A stretch of DNA of 64,000 nt from contig CALJVL010000001.1 of NCBI GenBank assembly GCA_937773775.1, forward strand, positions 124,001-188,000, given 5' to 3'. Below are positions 1 through 10,346 of the stretch, in pieces (the first letter of the stretch is position 1; each line of letters starts with the position of its first letter). A program made the translations under genes and the position numbers. The notes beneath the pieces were generated by a model. That model was not told the DNA's origin. It saw only the letters and a list, made by a program, of their open reading frames with translations, and did no database searches. Origin of the DNA: an uncultured Flavobacterium sp. Its GTDB lineage: Bacteria; Bacteroidota; Bacteroidia; Flavobacteriales; Flavobacteriaceae.

Positions 1-1
1 T

Positions 2-352
2 AATTATGATTTAAATATTTCTTTGGAATATATTAAAAACGGGTATAAACTTATAGCTACTAATGATATATTAATTGAACATTTCTCATTAGGAACAATT
101 GACCAAGGATGGCTTGATTCTACTTATAAAACACATAATTTATTCAAAGATGTTTTGCCTTTAAGTACTCAGAAGAACAAGTCAAATAAAAAATTGGAAG
201 TGGTTAATGCTATTCGGTTTATAGAGAAGTGTATGGAGTATAATAAAAATAGACAGGCAATTTCAATTTGGGGCACACTTTTTTCTATACACCCCATTTC
301 TAAATATCATTATAGATTTTGGAAAAGAATAATAAAAAACAAGTTATGTTAG
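2..352 (+). CDS. C-terminal part of a GT2-like glycosyltransferase (truncated at window start)
   Basis: Open frame runs from base 2 (NYDLNISLEYI...) to the stop at 352; 'IEHFSLGTIDQGW' resembles GT2 C-terminal regions; followed by co-directional GT2 genes. Confidence 0.6.
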   Translation, partial: NYDLNISLEYIKNGYKLIATNDILIEHFSLGTIDQGWLDSTYKTHNLFKDVLPLSTQKNKSNKKLEVVNAIRFIEKCMEYNKNRQAISIWGTLFSIHPISKYHYRFWKRIIKNKLC

Positions 353-1248
353 CAATTGTTATTCCGTATTTCAAACTTACTTTTTTTGAGGAAACGTTAC
401 AATCACTAGCCAATCAAACCGATAAAGGGTTTACAGTGTATATCGGCAATGACGCCAGCCCAGAAGATCCTGCGACTTTATTAGAAAAATATAAAGGTCA
501 ATTTGATTTTGTGTATCATCGATTTGAAAGTAATTTGGGAGGGATATCGCTTACAAAACAATGGGAACGTTGTATTGATTTATCTAAAGATGAAGAATGG
601 ATTATGATTTTGGGAGATGATGATTATTTAGAAGAAACAGTTGTTGCGTTATTTTATAAAAACCATGCTGTTTTTAATGGGAAAACAAATGTTGTACGGT
701 TCTCTTCTAAAATTAAATACGAAACAACGCAAGCGTTTTCGGACATATATAATCATCCTATATGGGAAAGCGCAACCGATTTCTATTACAGAAAATTTAC
801 TTGGGCAACATGGGGGTCTTTATCAGAAAACATTTTTACGAGAGAGGCATATTTGAAATATGGTTTTTATGAGTATCCGTTGGCTTGGCATAGTGATGAC
901 AAAGCCTGGCTCGATTTTTCGCTAGGTGGGAACATATACTCCATTAATGAGGTAGCTGTAGTGGTTAGACAATCAAATGAAAACATTTCCGGCAGAAATG
1001 ATAACCTTGAGTTAAAGGATAAAGCGCGCTTATTATTTATGGAAGATATAGTAACTCATAAATTGCGATTTTTCACACAAGAACAAAAAGTGGCATTTCT
1101 TTTTGAATATGGTGTTTTAATAAAAACCCAAAAAGTGATTACATTTAGAAAAGTTAGTTACGTTTCCTTGCAATTTCTTAAAATGGGTTTAATATATAAT
1201 TGCGCAAGATTTTTAAGAAGAATATTTAAAGCTCTAATGGATAATTAA
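346..1248 (+). CDS. Glycosyltransferase family 2
   Basis: MLAIVIPYFKLTFFEETLQSLANQT...GNDASPED...LGDDDYLE; ATG at 346 preferred over the ORF-track start at 319. Confidence 0.88.
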   Translation: MLAIVIPYFKLTFFEETLQSLANQTDKGFTVYIGNDASPEDPATLLEKYKGQFDFVYHRFESNLGGISLTKQWERCIDLSKDEEWIMILGDDDYLEETVVALFYKNHAVFNGKTNVVRFSSKIKYETTQAFSDIYNHPIWESATDFYYRKFTWATWGSLSENIFTREAYLKYGFYEYPLAWHSDDKAWLDFSLGGNIYSINEVAVVVRQSNENISGRNDNLELKDKARLLFMEDIVTHKLRFFTQEQKVAFLFEYGVLIKTQKVITFRKVSYVSLQFLKMGLIYNCARFLRRIFKALMDN

Positions 1249-1251
1249 ATT

Positions 1252-2214
1252 ATGAAATTTTTAGTATCAGTTATCATTCCGGTATATAACGGGGAACGGT
1301 TTATTGAAAAAGCAATAATGTCTATATTGCAGCAGCCAGAAGTTACCGAAGTGGTGGTTGTAAACGATGGAAGTATAGACGCAACTCAAGCTATTCTTAA
1401 AAAACTACAATCGCAAAATCCAATAATTAAAGTTTACCACCATAATGACAAATTGAATAAAGGTCGTTCTGCCAGCAGAAACTTAGGGATAAAAAATGCC
1501 ACTGAAAATTTTATTGCTTTTTTGGATGCCGATGATTATTTTTTGCCCAATAGATTTACAAACGACAAGCAACTATTTCAAGGGAATGAAAAATGTGATG
1601 GAGTGTATAATGCAGTTGGATTTCATTATTACAGACCGGGAACACCAGAGGAACTACAAAAACACCAACTGTATACAGTCAACCAAAAGATAAAGCCTGA
1701 TTTTTTGTTTGAAGCTTTGTTGTCGGGTAAATACGGTCATTTTCATATTGACGGCTTAACGGTAAAAAAAACGGTTTTTGATACCATTGGTTTCTTTAAT
1801 GAAGCTTTAGTAGTAGCCGAAGATACTGAGGTATTTTGGAAAATGGCCATCAAATGTCGTCTAGAAACGGGGATGATTAATCAACCTTTCGCAATCCGGG
1901 GTGTGCACGATGCCAATGTTTTTTGCAACAAAGAATTGTATGCAAAATACACAATCAAAATGTATGAAACACTTCTGGTTTGGTGCAGTCATCATCAGGT
2001 AACTTATGCCATACAAGATGATTTATTGAAATGGATTTGGATATTAAAGTATAAACAAAAAAACAAGTTATACCAAGATATTAAGTATTGGGCTCAATTT
2101 TTTTTTCCGCAACCACAATTGTTGTTTTCGATTTTTAGTGTAAAATATTTTCCAATTGTTAGGTTTAGAAAAATGCTGTTTCCATTTTTGTATAAAACTT
2201 TAAGGAGGTCATAA
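1252..2214 (+). CDS. Glycosyltransferase family 2
   Basis: SVIIPVYNGERFIEKAIMSILQQ...VVNDGSIDAT...FLDADDYF. Confidence 0.92.
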   Translation: MKFLVSVIIPVYNGERFIEKAIMSILQQPEVTEVVVVNDGSIDATQAILKKLQSQNPIIKVYHHNDKLNKGRSASRNLGIKNATENFIAFLDADDYFLPNRFTNDKQLFQGNEKCDGVYNAVGFHYYRPGTPEELQKHQLYTVNQKIKPDFLFEALLSGKYGHFHIDGLTVKKTVFDTIGFFNEALVVAEDTEVFWKMAIKCRLETGMINQPFAIRGVHDANVFCNKELYAKYTIKMYETLLVWCSHHQVTYAIQDDLLKWIWILKYKQKNKLYQDIKYWAQFFFPQPQLLFSIFSVKYFPIVRFRKMLFPFLYKTLRRS

Positions 2215-2241
2215 TAATTAGGTGTTTTATAATTATAAGAG

Positions 2242-3090
2242 ATGAAAATGGAAATAAAAAGTAATGTTACCGTAATTATTCCCTGCTACAATGATGGCAA
2301 ATTCATTATAGAAGCAGTTGATTCGATACTTAATCAAACAATCCAAGCAGATAGAATTATTATTGTGGATGATGGGTCAGGGCAAGAAACTAAAAATGTT
2401 TTGAAAAATATTAAAAACTCTATAGTACAGATTGTCTATCAAGAAAATAAAGGTGTAAGTAATGCAAGGAATACGGCGATTAAGTTAGCTCAAACCGATT
2501 ATATTTTGAATCTTGATGCCGATGATTATTTTGAGCCTAGTTTTATAGAAAAAGCAGTCGATGTATTGAATAATAATAATCAGATAGTTGCAGTTAGTAG
2601 TTATTGCCGGGCATTTAAAAATGATAAAACCATCGAGATTATAAATCCTTTGGGTGGAAAGTTAAAAGATTTTATTGTAATTAATAATGGCAGAGCTAGT
2701 TCTATGTTTCTTAAAAAAAGTTGGGAAGCAGTAGGAGGTTTTGATGAAAAAATGCATGAAGGTTATGAAGATTGGGAGTTTTGGATTGCTATTTTAGAAC
2801 AAGAAGGGACTATGTATATCATAAAAGAAGTATTGTCTCATTATAGAATAAAAAATACATCAAGAGACCAAAAAGCTTTGGAGAATAATGATTTTGAACT
2901 AAGAAAATACATCTATTTAAAGCATAAAGTAAGCTACGAAACTCATTTTGATTTTTATGTTTTTCAATTATTGATGCAAAATTCACTTTTAAGAAATAGT
3001 ATAAATAAAGCTAAAAATTCAATAGAGTTTAACCTTGGAAAATTTATCTTGAAACCCTTTCGTTTTTTTAAAAATAAAGTAGTAAAATAA
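2242..3090 (+). CDS. Glycosyltransferase family 2
   Basis: VTVIIPCYNDGKFI...VDDGSGQ...SNARNTAI...NLDADDYF. Confidence 0.92.
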   Translation: MKMEIKSNVTVIIPCYNDGKFIIEAVDSILNQTIQADRIIIVDDGSGQETKNVLKNIKNSIVQIVYQENKGVSNARNTAIKLAQTDYILNLDADDYFEPSFIEKAVDVLNNNNQIVAVSSYCRAFKNDKTIEIINPLGGKLKDFIVINNGRASSMFLKKSWEAVGGFDEKMHEGYEDWEFWIAILEQEGTMYIIKEVLSHYRIKNTSRDQKALENNDFELRKYIYLKHKVSYETHFDFYVFQLLMQNSLLRNSINKAKNSIEFNLGKFILKPFRFFKNKVVK

Positions 3091-3938
3091 TGAGTGCTTT
3101 AGTATCTATTATTGTTCCTTGTTACAAGCAAGCCCACTTTTTAAGTGAGTCCTTGCAATCTGTTTTAAATCAAACGTATTCAGATTGGGAATGTATCATT
3201 GTAAATGATGGAAGTCCAGATGATACAGAAAGTATAGCCCAACAATGGTGTAATAAAGACAATCGATTTAGCTATTTATATAAAGAAAATGGGGGGTTAT
3301 CCAGCGCCAGAAATGCAGGAATCGCAACTAGCAAAGGAGAATATATCTTACCGTTAGATGCAGATGATTGTATTCATAAAGATTACTTAATTAAGCTTGT
3401 TCCAGAATTGCAGCAAGATAATTTTTTAGCGATTGTATCTTGCTACAGTAGGTTTTTTAAAAAGAATTTAAATAACATAGTTTATGAGTTAAAACCCCAA
3501 GGAGAATCATGTCGTTCTTTGTTGTATGTAAATCAATTAATTGCGACTTCTTTATATAGAAAGAAGTGTTGGCAAGAAGTGGGTGGATACGACGAAAGTA
3601 TGAAAAAGGGTTTTGAAGATTGGGAATTTTGGTTGGCAATTACCAAAACAGGTTGGGAATATAAAATAGTTCAAGAGTTTTTATTTTATTACCGTAAATC
3701 AAAAAAATCGATGTTAACCGATACCATTAATAATCATGCGGAATCAAATAAGGAGTATATTTATAAAAAGCACAAAGAAATATATATAGAAGATTTCGAA
3801 AATGGTCTGTTAGTTCTCTTTTATCAAATAAAAACCTATCGTACAAGCGAAATGAAAATTAAAAATTCCTTAGAATATAAAATAGGTAAATTGATAATAA
3901 AACCTTTTAGAGTTATTTCAAAACTGTTTTTAAAATAA
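3090..3938 (+). CDS. Glycosyltransferase family 2 (tandem paralogue of previous gene)
   Basis: VSIIVPCYKQAHFL...NDGSPDDT...SSARNAGI...PLDADD; same length (282 aa) and layout as 2242..3090. Confidence 0.92.
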   Translation: MSALVSIIVPCYKQAHFLSESLQSVLNQTYSDWECIIVNDGSPDDTESIAQQWCNKDNRFSYLYKENGGLSSARNAGIATSKGEYILPLDADDCIHKDYLIKLVPELQQDNFLAIVSCYSRFFKKNLNNIVYELKPQGESCRSLLYVNQLIATSLYRKKCWQEVGGYDESMKKGFEDWEFWLAITKTGWEYKIVQEFLFYYRKSKKSMLTDTINNHAESNKEYIYKKHKEIYIEDFENGLLVLFYQIKTYRTSEMKIKNSLEYKIGKLIIKPFRVISKLFLK

Positions 3939-3948
3939 ACATAAAGCT

Positions 3949-4728
3949 ATGATTTCAGTTGTTATACGAAATAAAAATCAATCGGTCGCGCTCTCTTTTT
4001 TGTTGAAAAATTTGACAGAAAGATACAGTAGTGACATTGACGAAATTATAGTAATCGATAATTTATCAACCGATAACAGCAAAGAAATAGCGGAGAAGTT
4101 TGGAGCTCGTTTTGTGACCATCAAAGACTTTAGTTTTGGTGGTAGCGCCAATCTTTGCGCCAGAGAAGCCCAGTTTCCAATAGTGGTTATTTTTAGTGCG
4201 CATTCGTATCCGGTGAGTCATGATTTTTTTAGATTAATTCAAAAAAAGTTTGACGAGAACTCTAATTTAGCAGGGTTGAGGTGTTTGCATAGTTCCAATG
4301 ATTATAGAAATTTCATCAATAGAATCCCAGCAACTCTCGATCCCAACAAATCAGGATTGATATTTTCAGGTTCAGCGTTTAGTAGAGAAATTTGGAAAAA
4401 ACATCCATTTAAAGAAGATGTAGCTACTTTTGAAGATAAAGAATGGACAGTGAGAGTTTTGAAAGAAGGTTACGAAATAGACTTTGTGGAGTCTATATTT
4501 CACTATGAAATACAAAGAACCAAAGCACAAAATTTTTTTAGGTTTAAAAATGATCTTGTAGGCAATTACCAACTATGGCATCAAGATATCAGTTTAGGAT
4601 CAGCCATCAAAGGATTTCTATTTTCTGTTTTTAATCTGATAAAATCTTTTGTAATCGATTTGTGGTATTCAATTCTTCGTTTTTTTTATCAAATAAAATT
4701 TATGTTTAATAAACCCAATAAATTTTAA
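3949..4728 (+). CDS. Glycosyltransferase family 2
   Basis: MISVVIRNKNQSVALSFLLKNL...IDNLSTDNS. Confidence 0.85.
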   Translation: MISVVIRNKNQSVALSFLLKNLTERYSSDIDEIIVIDNLSTDNSKEIAEKFGARFVTIKDFSFGGSANLCAREAQFPIVVIFSAHSYPVSHDFFRLIQKKFDENSNLAGLRCLHSSNDYRNFINRIPATLDPNKSGLIFSGSAFSREIWKKHPFKEDVATFEDKEWTVRVLKEGYEIDFVESIFHYEIQRTKAQNFFRFKNDLVGNYQLWHQDISLGSAIKGFLFSVFNLIKSFVIDLWYSILRFFYQIKFMFNKPNKF

Positions 4729-4740
4729 GAAACTTTAAAA

Positions 4741-5799
4741 ATGAATAAAAATAATAATTTTGATTTTCTAAGGTTTTTGTTTGCTCTTTTAGTAGTCATT
4801 TCTCATTCTTATCCTTTATCTGGTAGTAATGAAAGTTCTCAATGGATTTATCAAATTACGAACGGGCAAATCGTTCTAGCTCAAATAGGATTAAGTGGTT
4901 TTTTTATTGTCAGTGGTTACTTTATTTTTCAAAGTTTGCAAAGAAGCAAAAGTCTATTGGATTATTTCAAAAAACGCTTTTTAAGACTTTTTCCGGCCTT
5001 AATTGTAGTTTTATTGCTGTCAATTATTCTAGCGCCCTTGGTTTATGAAGGTGATGTTGCTTATTTGGGTAATAAGGAGGTTTATACATATTTGCCAAAT
5101 AATATGTCTTTGTATAATTTTCAATCTGGGATAAAAGGAATATTTGATAGAAATTATTACCATGCAATAAATGGTTCTTTATGGACAATTCGTTATGAGT
5201 TCTCTATGTATATAGCACTTTCACTATTGTTTTTTTTTAGAAATAATCCGGTTTCAGCTAAGGTTTTACTTTTTATATCTTTTGTTGTTTTTGTTTTAAG
5301 TTTTAATTTTTTCCTCAATAGACTAGGGAGGTCTAAAATATTTGGAATGCAAGGTTTGCATATTCTAAATTTAGGAACCTTTTTTATTGGTGGTAGTTTC
5401 TTGGCATCCTTGCAATTAGAACAAATCAAGAAAAAAGGATTTATTGTGTTGGGGTTTATACTAATCGGTGTTGCTTCAATTTATTTTAATTACTTTGATT
5501 CGGTAAAACATATTATTTTACCTGTCATTATTTTATTATTTGGGTTTATACCACTTCCTTTTTTTAGTACTTTTAGTAAAATAGGAGACATGTCTTATGG
5601 GATTTACATCTATAGTTTTCCGATTCAACAAACTTTAACGTATTTTTTTAAATTGAGTACGTATGAATTGATGATTTACTCAGTGATACTCTCAATTTGT
5701 TGTGGTTTTTTATCGTGGCATTTAATTGAAAAGACCGCGTTGAAATATAAAAAAATCACCTTATTTAAAACACAAGTTTTGTATAGTCAAAAATCGTAG
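4741..5799 (+). CDS. Acyltransferase 3 family membrane protein (OafA-like)
   Basis: NFDFLRFLFALLVVISHSYPL...GLSGFFIVSGYFIF, multiple TM segments, C-terminal SYGIYIYSFPIQQ. Confidence 0.9.
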   Translation: MNKNNNFDFLRFLFALLVVISHSYPLSGSNESSQWIYQITNGQIVLAQIGLSGFFIVSGYFIFQSLQRSKSLLDYFKKRFLRLFPALIVVLLLSIILAPLVYEGDVAYLGNKEVYTYLPNNMSLYNFQSGIKGIFDRNYYHAINGSLWTIRYEFSMYIALSLLFFFRNNPVSAKVLLFISFVVFVLSFNFFLNRLGRSKIFGMQGLHILNLGTFFIGGSFLASLQLEQIKKKGFIVLGFILIGVASIYFNYFDSVKHIILPVIILLFGFIPLPFFSTFSKIGDMSYGIYIYSFPIQQTLTYFFKLSTYELMIYSVILSICCGFLSWHLIEKTALKYKKITLFKTQVLYSQKS

Positions 5800-5921
5800 A
5801 ATAGGCAATGTGGCTAGGATTTTGATTTAGGGCTAATGAAAATTTAAAATGAATCAAATGATGTTATATTGTAATAATTTAATTTTGAACAGCACTAAAA
5901 GTAGCTTAAACAATTTTTATA

Positions 5922-6854
5922 ATGAATGACATTATAGTCAGTATTTTTATACTAACCTACAATCAAGAGCAATTCATAGCACAAACTATAGAAAGTATTT
6001 TGATGCAAAAAGCGAAATTTAATTATCAATTAGTAATCGGTGAAGATTGTAGTACAGATGCAACCAGAATTATTTGTGAGGAATATGCAAATCAATATTC
6101 TCAAAAAATAAAATTGTTACCTGTTCTAGAAGGCAATATTGGTTTGATAGCTAATTATATGCGAACTATCAAGGAATGTGATGGGAAGTACATTGCCATT
6201 TGTGATGGAGATGATTATTGGATTGATGAATGTAAATTGCAAAAACAAGTCGGTTTTTTAGATAATAATCCAGATTTTTCTATTGTATACACAGGTGTTA
6301 AAAGGCTTTTTTTAAACGGAGATTGTATTGAAAAAGATAATTTAGAAACAAAGTCAATTACAAATTTTGAAGATTTGATTTTAGATAATCACATTCCTTC
6401 AGTAACAGCTCTTTTCAAAAATAGGCAAAATCAGGATAATGAACTTCCTGATTGGATTCTAAATTTTTCTTATGGAGATTGGCCTACCTACTTATGGACT
6501 ATTAAAAATGGAGACAAAATTCAATTTCTAAAGGATGTTACCGCAGTTTATAGAATGGAGGTTGGGGTTTCTGCGCAAATAAGGAAAATAAATAGTGACC
6601 TTGTTAAAGTGAATTTGGCTATTTTAGAAGCTATGGCAATAGATGGATCTTTTTCGCATAAAAAAGAAAGTGTCTCGGCGAGCATTAAAACAAAAAAATT
6701 AGAACTGATAACAAGTTTAAATCGAGAAAAAAAATATTGCAAGGCATTTAGACAATACTTAAATAGTATTGGCCGTAACGGAGACAGATATAAAATAACA
6801 AAATTATATTTGTATTCCATTTATAGGTCATTTAAAAAACCAAATACTGTTTAA
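5922..6854 (+). CDS. Glycosyltransferase family 2
   Basis: IVSIFILTYNQEQFIAQTIESIL...GEDCSTDAT...CDGDDYW. Confidence 0.92.
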   Translation: MNDIIVSIFILTYNQEQFIAQTIESILMQKAKFNYQLVIGEDCSTDATRIICEEYANQYSQKIKLLPVLEGNIGLIANYMRTIKECDGKYIAICDGDDYWIDECKLQKQVGFLDNNPDFSIVYTGVKRLFLNGDCIEKDNLETKSITNFEDLILDNHIPSVTALFKNRQNQDNELPDWILNFSYGDWPTYLWTIKNGDKIQFLKDVTAVYRMEVGVSAQIRKINSDLVKVNLAILEAMAIDGSFSHKKESVSASIKTKKLELITSLNREKKYCKAFRQYLNSIGRNGDRYKITKLYLYSIYRSFKKPNTV

Positions 6855-6869
6855 AATAATTATAAAAAA

Positions 6870-7841
6870 ATGATAACATTAGTTTTAACCTACCGCAACA
6901 GAGATTTACGAATCGTAAAAAAATGTTTCGATTCTTTGGCGGAGCAGTCCGTTAAAAACTTTAGGGTGTTCTTGGTGGATTATGGTAGTGAAGCGTCTTT
7001 TGCTATTCTGTTGGTCGAATTGGTAAATACATTTCCTTTTATACAGTTGATTTCTTGTCCGGTTCAAGGGCAGCTTTGGAACAAATGCAGGGCCATAAAT
7101 ATTGCTTTGACACAGGCGACAAGCCCTTATTTTTTGGTAGGCGATATTGATATGCTATTTAGGCGAGATTTTATCGAGGAAATGAATCAATTAAAATCTT
7201 TAAAGGAAACTGTATATTTTAAAGTTGGGTTTTTGAGCCAAAAAGAATCAGAAAAACAGCTTGCTTTTCATAATTATGTAAGCAATCATTTTTCTACAGA
7301 AGAAGCTACCGGAATTACATTATACCCCACGGATTTGCTTAAAAACATCAATGGTTATGATGAATTTTATCATTGCTGGGGAGCCGAAGACTCAGATGTT
7401 CATATTCGGTTGCGAAATGCAGGGCACGAGGTTCGTTTTTATGACAAAACTGTATTGTTATTACATCAATGGCATCCAAAAGAGTACAGAAGCAAAAGCA
7501 GCAGCAATCCTTTTCATTCTAAACTCGAGCGCATCAATCATTCCTATATGCAATCGACTGACATTACAAAAAGAATAAAAGTTAATTTGATTTCGGAATG
7601 GGGAAAAATTGCCTTGGCATCCGATTATCAAAAATTGTTAAACGAGCCCGATTATACCATTGAAATACAATCAATTGATGTTAAAGTAACGGCATTATTG
7701 GCTCAATTAAAAAACTTCGAAAGTGAATTCGTTCGTGTTGTTATAAAGGAGGTCTCTTTGCAAGAAAAAGTAAAACAAAGGCTAAAAAAGAGTCTGGGTA
7801 AAAAAAAGCCACAGTTATTGGAATATGGAAGACATCAATAA
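6870..7841 (+). CDS. GT2 / galactosyltransferase-like protein
   Basis: MITLVLTYRNRDLRIVKKCFDSLAEQS...GYDEFYHCWGAEDSDVHIRLRNAGHEV (WGxEDxD motif). Confidence 0.85.
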   Translation: MITLVLTYRNRDLRIVKKCFDSLAEQSVKNFRVFLVDYGSEASFAILLVELVNTFPFIQLISCPVQGQLWNKCRAINIALTQATSPYFLVGDIDMLFRRDFIEEMNQLKSLKETVYFKVGFLSQKESEKQLAFHNYVSNHFSTEEATGITLYPTDLLKNINGYDEFYHCWGAEDSDVHIRLRNAGHEVRFYDKTVLLLHQWHPKEYRSKSSSNPFHSKLERINHSYMQSTDITKRIKVNLISEWGKIALASDYQKLLNEPDYTIEIQSIDVKVTALLAQLKNFESEFVRVVIKEVSLQEKVKQRLKKSLGKKKPQLLEYGRHQ

Positions 7842-7947
7842 TAGACTTTTAGAAGAGATAATTGTCAATTATAGAAATTTACCTTACCATTATTCTTTTG
7901 ACAGACAAAAAGGGGAAATACAACTTTTAATACAGTTTTGCGGATGA
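7825..7947 (+). CDS. Hypothetical 40-aa ORF
   Basis: MEDINNRLLEEIIVNYRNLPYHYSFDRQKGEIQLLIQFCG*; overlaps the 3' end of the upstream gene and the ATGA of the next; may be a fragment. Confidence 0.3.
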   Translation: MEDINNRLLEEIIVNYRNLPYHYSFDRQKGEIQLLIQFCG

Positions 7948-9088
7948 AAATTTTAATGGTCGCTCCTGCTTCCTTGCACTTTTTTCGCTGGACAGAGCAA
8001 TTAAAAGGGGGGGGTCACGAAATATATTGGTTTGACATAACCGACGGTGGAGCAAAAGTAGACCGAATTTCGTGGGTCCATCAAATTGTGGGTTGGAGGC
8101 TAAAATGGAACTATCCAGGCAGGTATTTTATAAAAAATACGTTTCCCAAAGTTTATCATTTTATTCAAAAATGGAATGAGCATGACTTGGCTGAAGTATT
8201 TGAACAAAAGTTGCTGGAAATACAACCTAATGTTGTGCATAGCTTTGCCTTGTATCTTTCATGCGCTCCCATTTTACAGGAAATGAAAAAACACAAATCG
8301 ATACATTGGGTCTATTCTTCTTGGGGAAGTGACTTATTTTATTTTCAAAATAATTCAGCTTGTTTGAAAGATATAAAAATGGTTTTACCACACATTAATT
8401 CTCTTTTTACGGACTGTAGCCGTGATTATGAAATTGCCAAAAAGTACGGTTTTTCAGGAGAATTTCTAGGGGTTTTTCCCGGTGGAGGTGGATTCCCATT
8501 GGAAGAAATGGCAACCTATTTTTTGCCTTTTGAGCAGAGGAAGACTATTTTAATCAAAGGATTTCAAGGACGTTCTGGTCGGGCTATTCCGGTTCTGAAA
8601 GCAGTTGAAAAAATGGAGGAATCTTTAAAAGAATATGAAATAGTCGTTTTTTGGTGCTGATAAAGAAGTTATTACATATGGTAATGAAAGTATTTTATCC
8701 AAATGGCATAACTTTAAGATTTATGGAAAATTACAGCACAATGAAATTTTTAGATGGATGGGTAAGTCCTTGATTTATATTGGAAATAGCAATTCAGACG
8801 GAATTCCAAATACACTTTTAGAAGCTATTTGTATGGATGTGTTTCCAATACAGTCTAATCCAGGAAGAGTAACGGAAGAAGTGATTGTCAATGGTGAGAA
8901 TGGATTGTTAATCAATGATTGCGAGGATGTGAATGAGATTATGGGGAAAATGAAACAAGCCATTGTCAATAAAGAAATGGTATTCAAATGCCATAGCTTC
9001 TAATTACAAAAAAATGAACCCAATTTTAGGAAATGACTACATTAAAGAAAAAGTGATAGAAAAATATAAAAACCTAATGTTAGATTAG
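7944..9088 (+). pseudogene. Glycosyltransferase family 4-like, two apparent +1 frameshifts
   Basis: ORFs 7938-8660 and 8758-9003 join into one GT if one T is removed at T6 (8647-8652) and one at TT (8983-8984); GIPNTLLEAICMDVFPIQSNPGRVTEEV is a GT4-type C-domain; frame then runs to TAG at 9086-9088. Confidence 0.75.
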
Positions 9089-9180
9089 CTAAATTATGAA
9101 ATTGAAAAGGGTAGCTCTTTATAATTTGATTGAAGAGTTATTTAATAAACCTAATTGACATTTATTTTTAATAAAACAGT

Positions 9181-10346
9181 ATGAAAAAAATAGGAATTAT
9201 TCCGCTTCGTAAAGATTCCAAAGGAATCCCTGGCAAAAACAAAAAGAAAATTTTGGGTCGCCCGTTGTTTTCTTGGGTGCTGACTGAAGCTATTTTCTCT
9301 GATTTGGATTTCGTCTATGTTTTTACGGATGATTTAGAAATTATTGAATTTGTGCAACGCGAATACCATTGGACAAACAAAGTAAAAAACACTGTTGCGC
9401 AACAACGAAAATGCGAATGATAGTGCTTCAACCGAAAGTGCCATGTTAGAGTTCAGCGAGAAAATTAATCCTGACTATGATATATTGTGTTTGCTTCAGG
9501 CAACCTCACCATTAACCTTGGCGAAAGATATTAACAATGGGTTGAATAAAATAGCACAAGAATCATTTGAATCCGCACTAAGTGTTGTGAAAACACATCG
9601 CTTTACTTGGAATGCAGATGGTACGCCCACAGAATTACGATGTATTCAACAGGCCCAGACGACAGGATTTTGAAGGTTTGTTGATGGAGAACGGAGCAGT
9701 ATACTGCACCAATAAAGATGCTTTTTTAAAATCAAATAACAGAGTGAGTGGAAACATTGGATTAATCGAAATGCCCGAAGAAACATTGATGGAGATAGAC
9801 AGTGTATCCGATTGGGAGATCGTAGAGAATATTTTGATTACACGTCAAAAAAAGATGAAAACTAACCAGAGAATCCAATATTTGGTGCTGGATGTCGATG
9901 GTGTTTTTTACCGATGGAAGTATTTAATTATAATGAAGAGGGTGAGTTTGCCAAAAGATTTGATATGCGTGATGGCATGGGCTTGGAAATACTAAGGCAA
10001 AATAATGTGGAAGTCATCGTGCTGACTTCAGAAAACTCTAAATTGGTGGCCGAGCGAATGAAAAAACTGCAGATACAAGATGCTTTTTTAGGGGTAAAAG
10101 ATAAATATTCTTTTTTAAAAACAATTTCTTGCCACTAAAAACTGTAGTTTTGATGCTGTAGCTTATGTGGGCGATGATGTGAATGATTTAGCGAACATCT
10201 GCAGTGTTGGCTGGTCTTTTGCCCCGGGAAATGCGATGAATGCGGTGAAAGCAAATGTCGATATCGTCTTGACTCACGATTCTGGAAATGGGGCTATTCG
10301 AGAAGTTTGCGAAATCATAATGAAGTACAATAAAAGATATGAATGA
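9181..10346 (+). pseudogene. neuA: Acylneuraminate cytidylyltransferase fused to KdsC-like HAD phosphatase, five apparent +1 frameshifts
   Basis: IGIIPLRKDSKGIPGKNKKKILGRPLFSW...NRPRRQDFEGLLMENGAVY...LVLDVDGVF(TDG)...YNEEGEFAKRFDMRDGMGLEIL...VAYVGDDVNDLANICSVGWSFAPGNA; the linker ILITRQKKMKTNQRIQYLVLDVDGVF is open in one frame, indicating a fusion. Confidence 0.85.

Noticed and set aside
2242-3938. Tandem GT2 pair as a novel duplication
   Set aside because: Tandem GT2 paralogues are ordinary in polysaccharide loci; noted only in the feature list.
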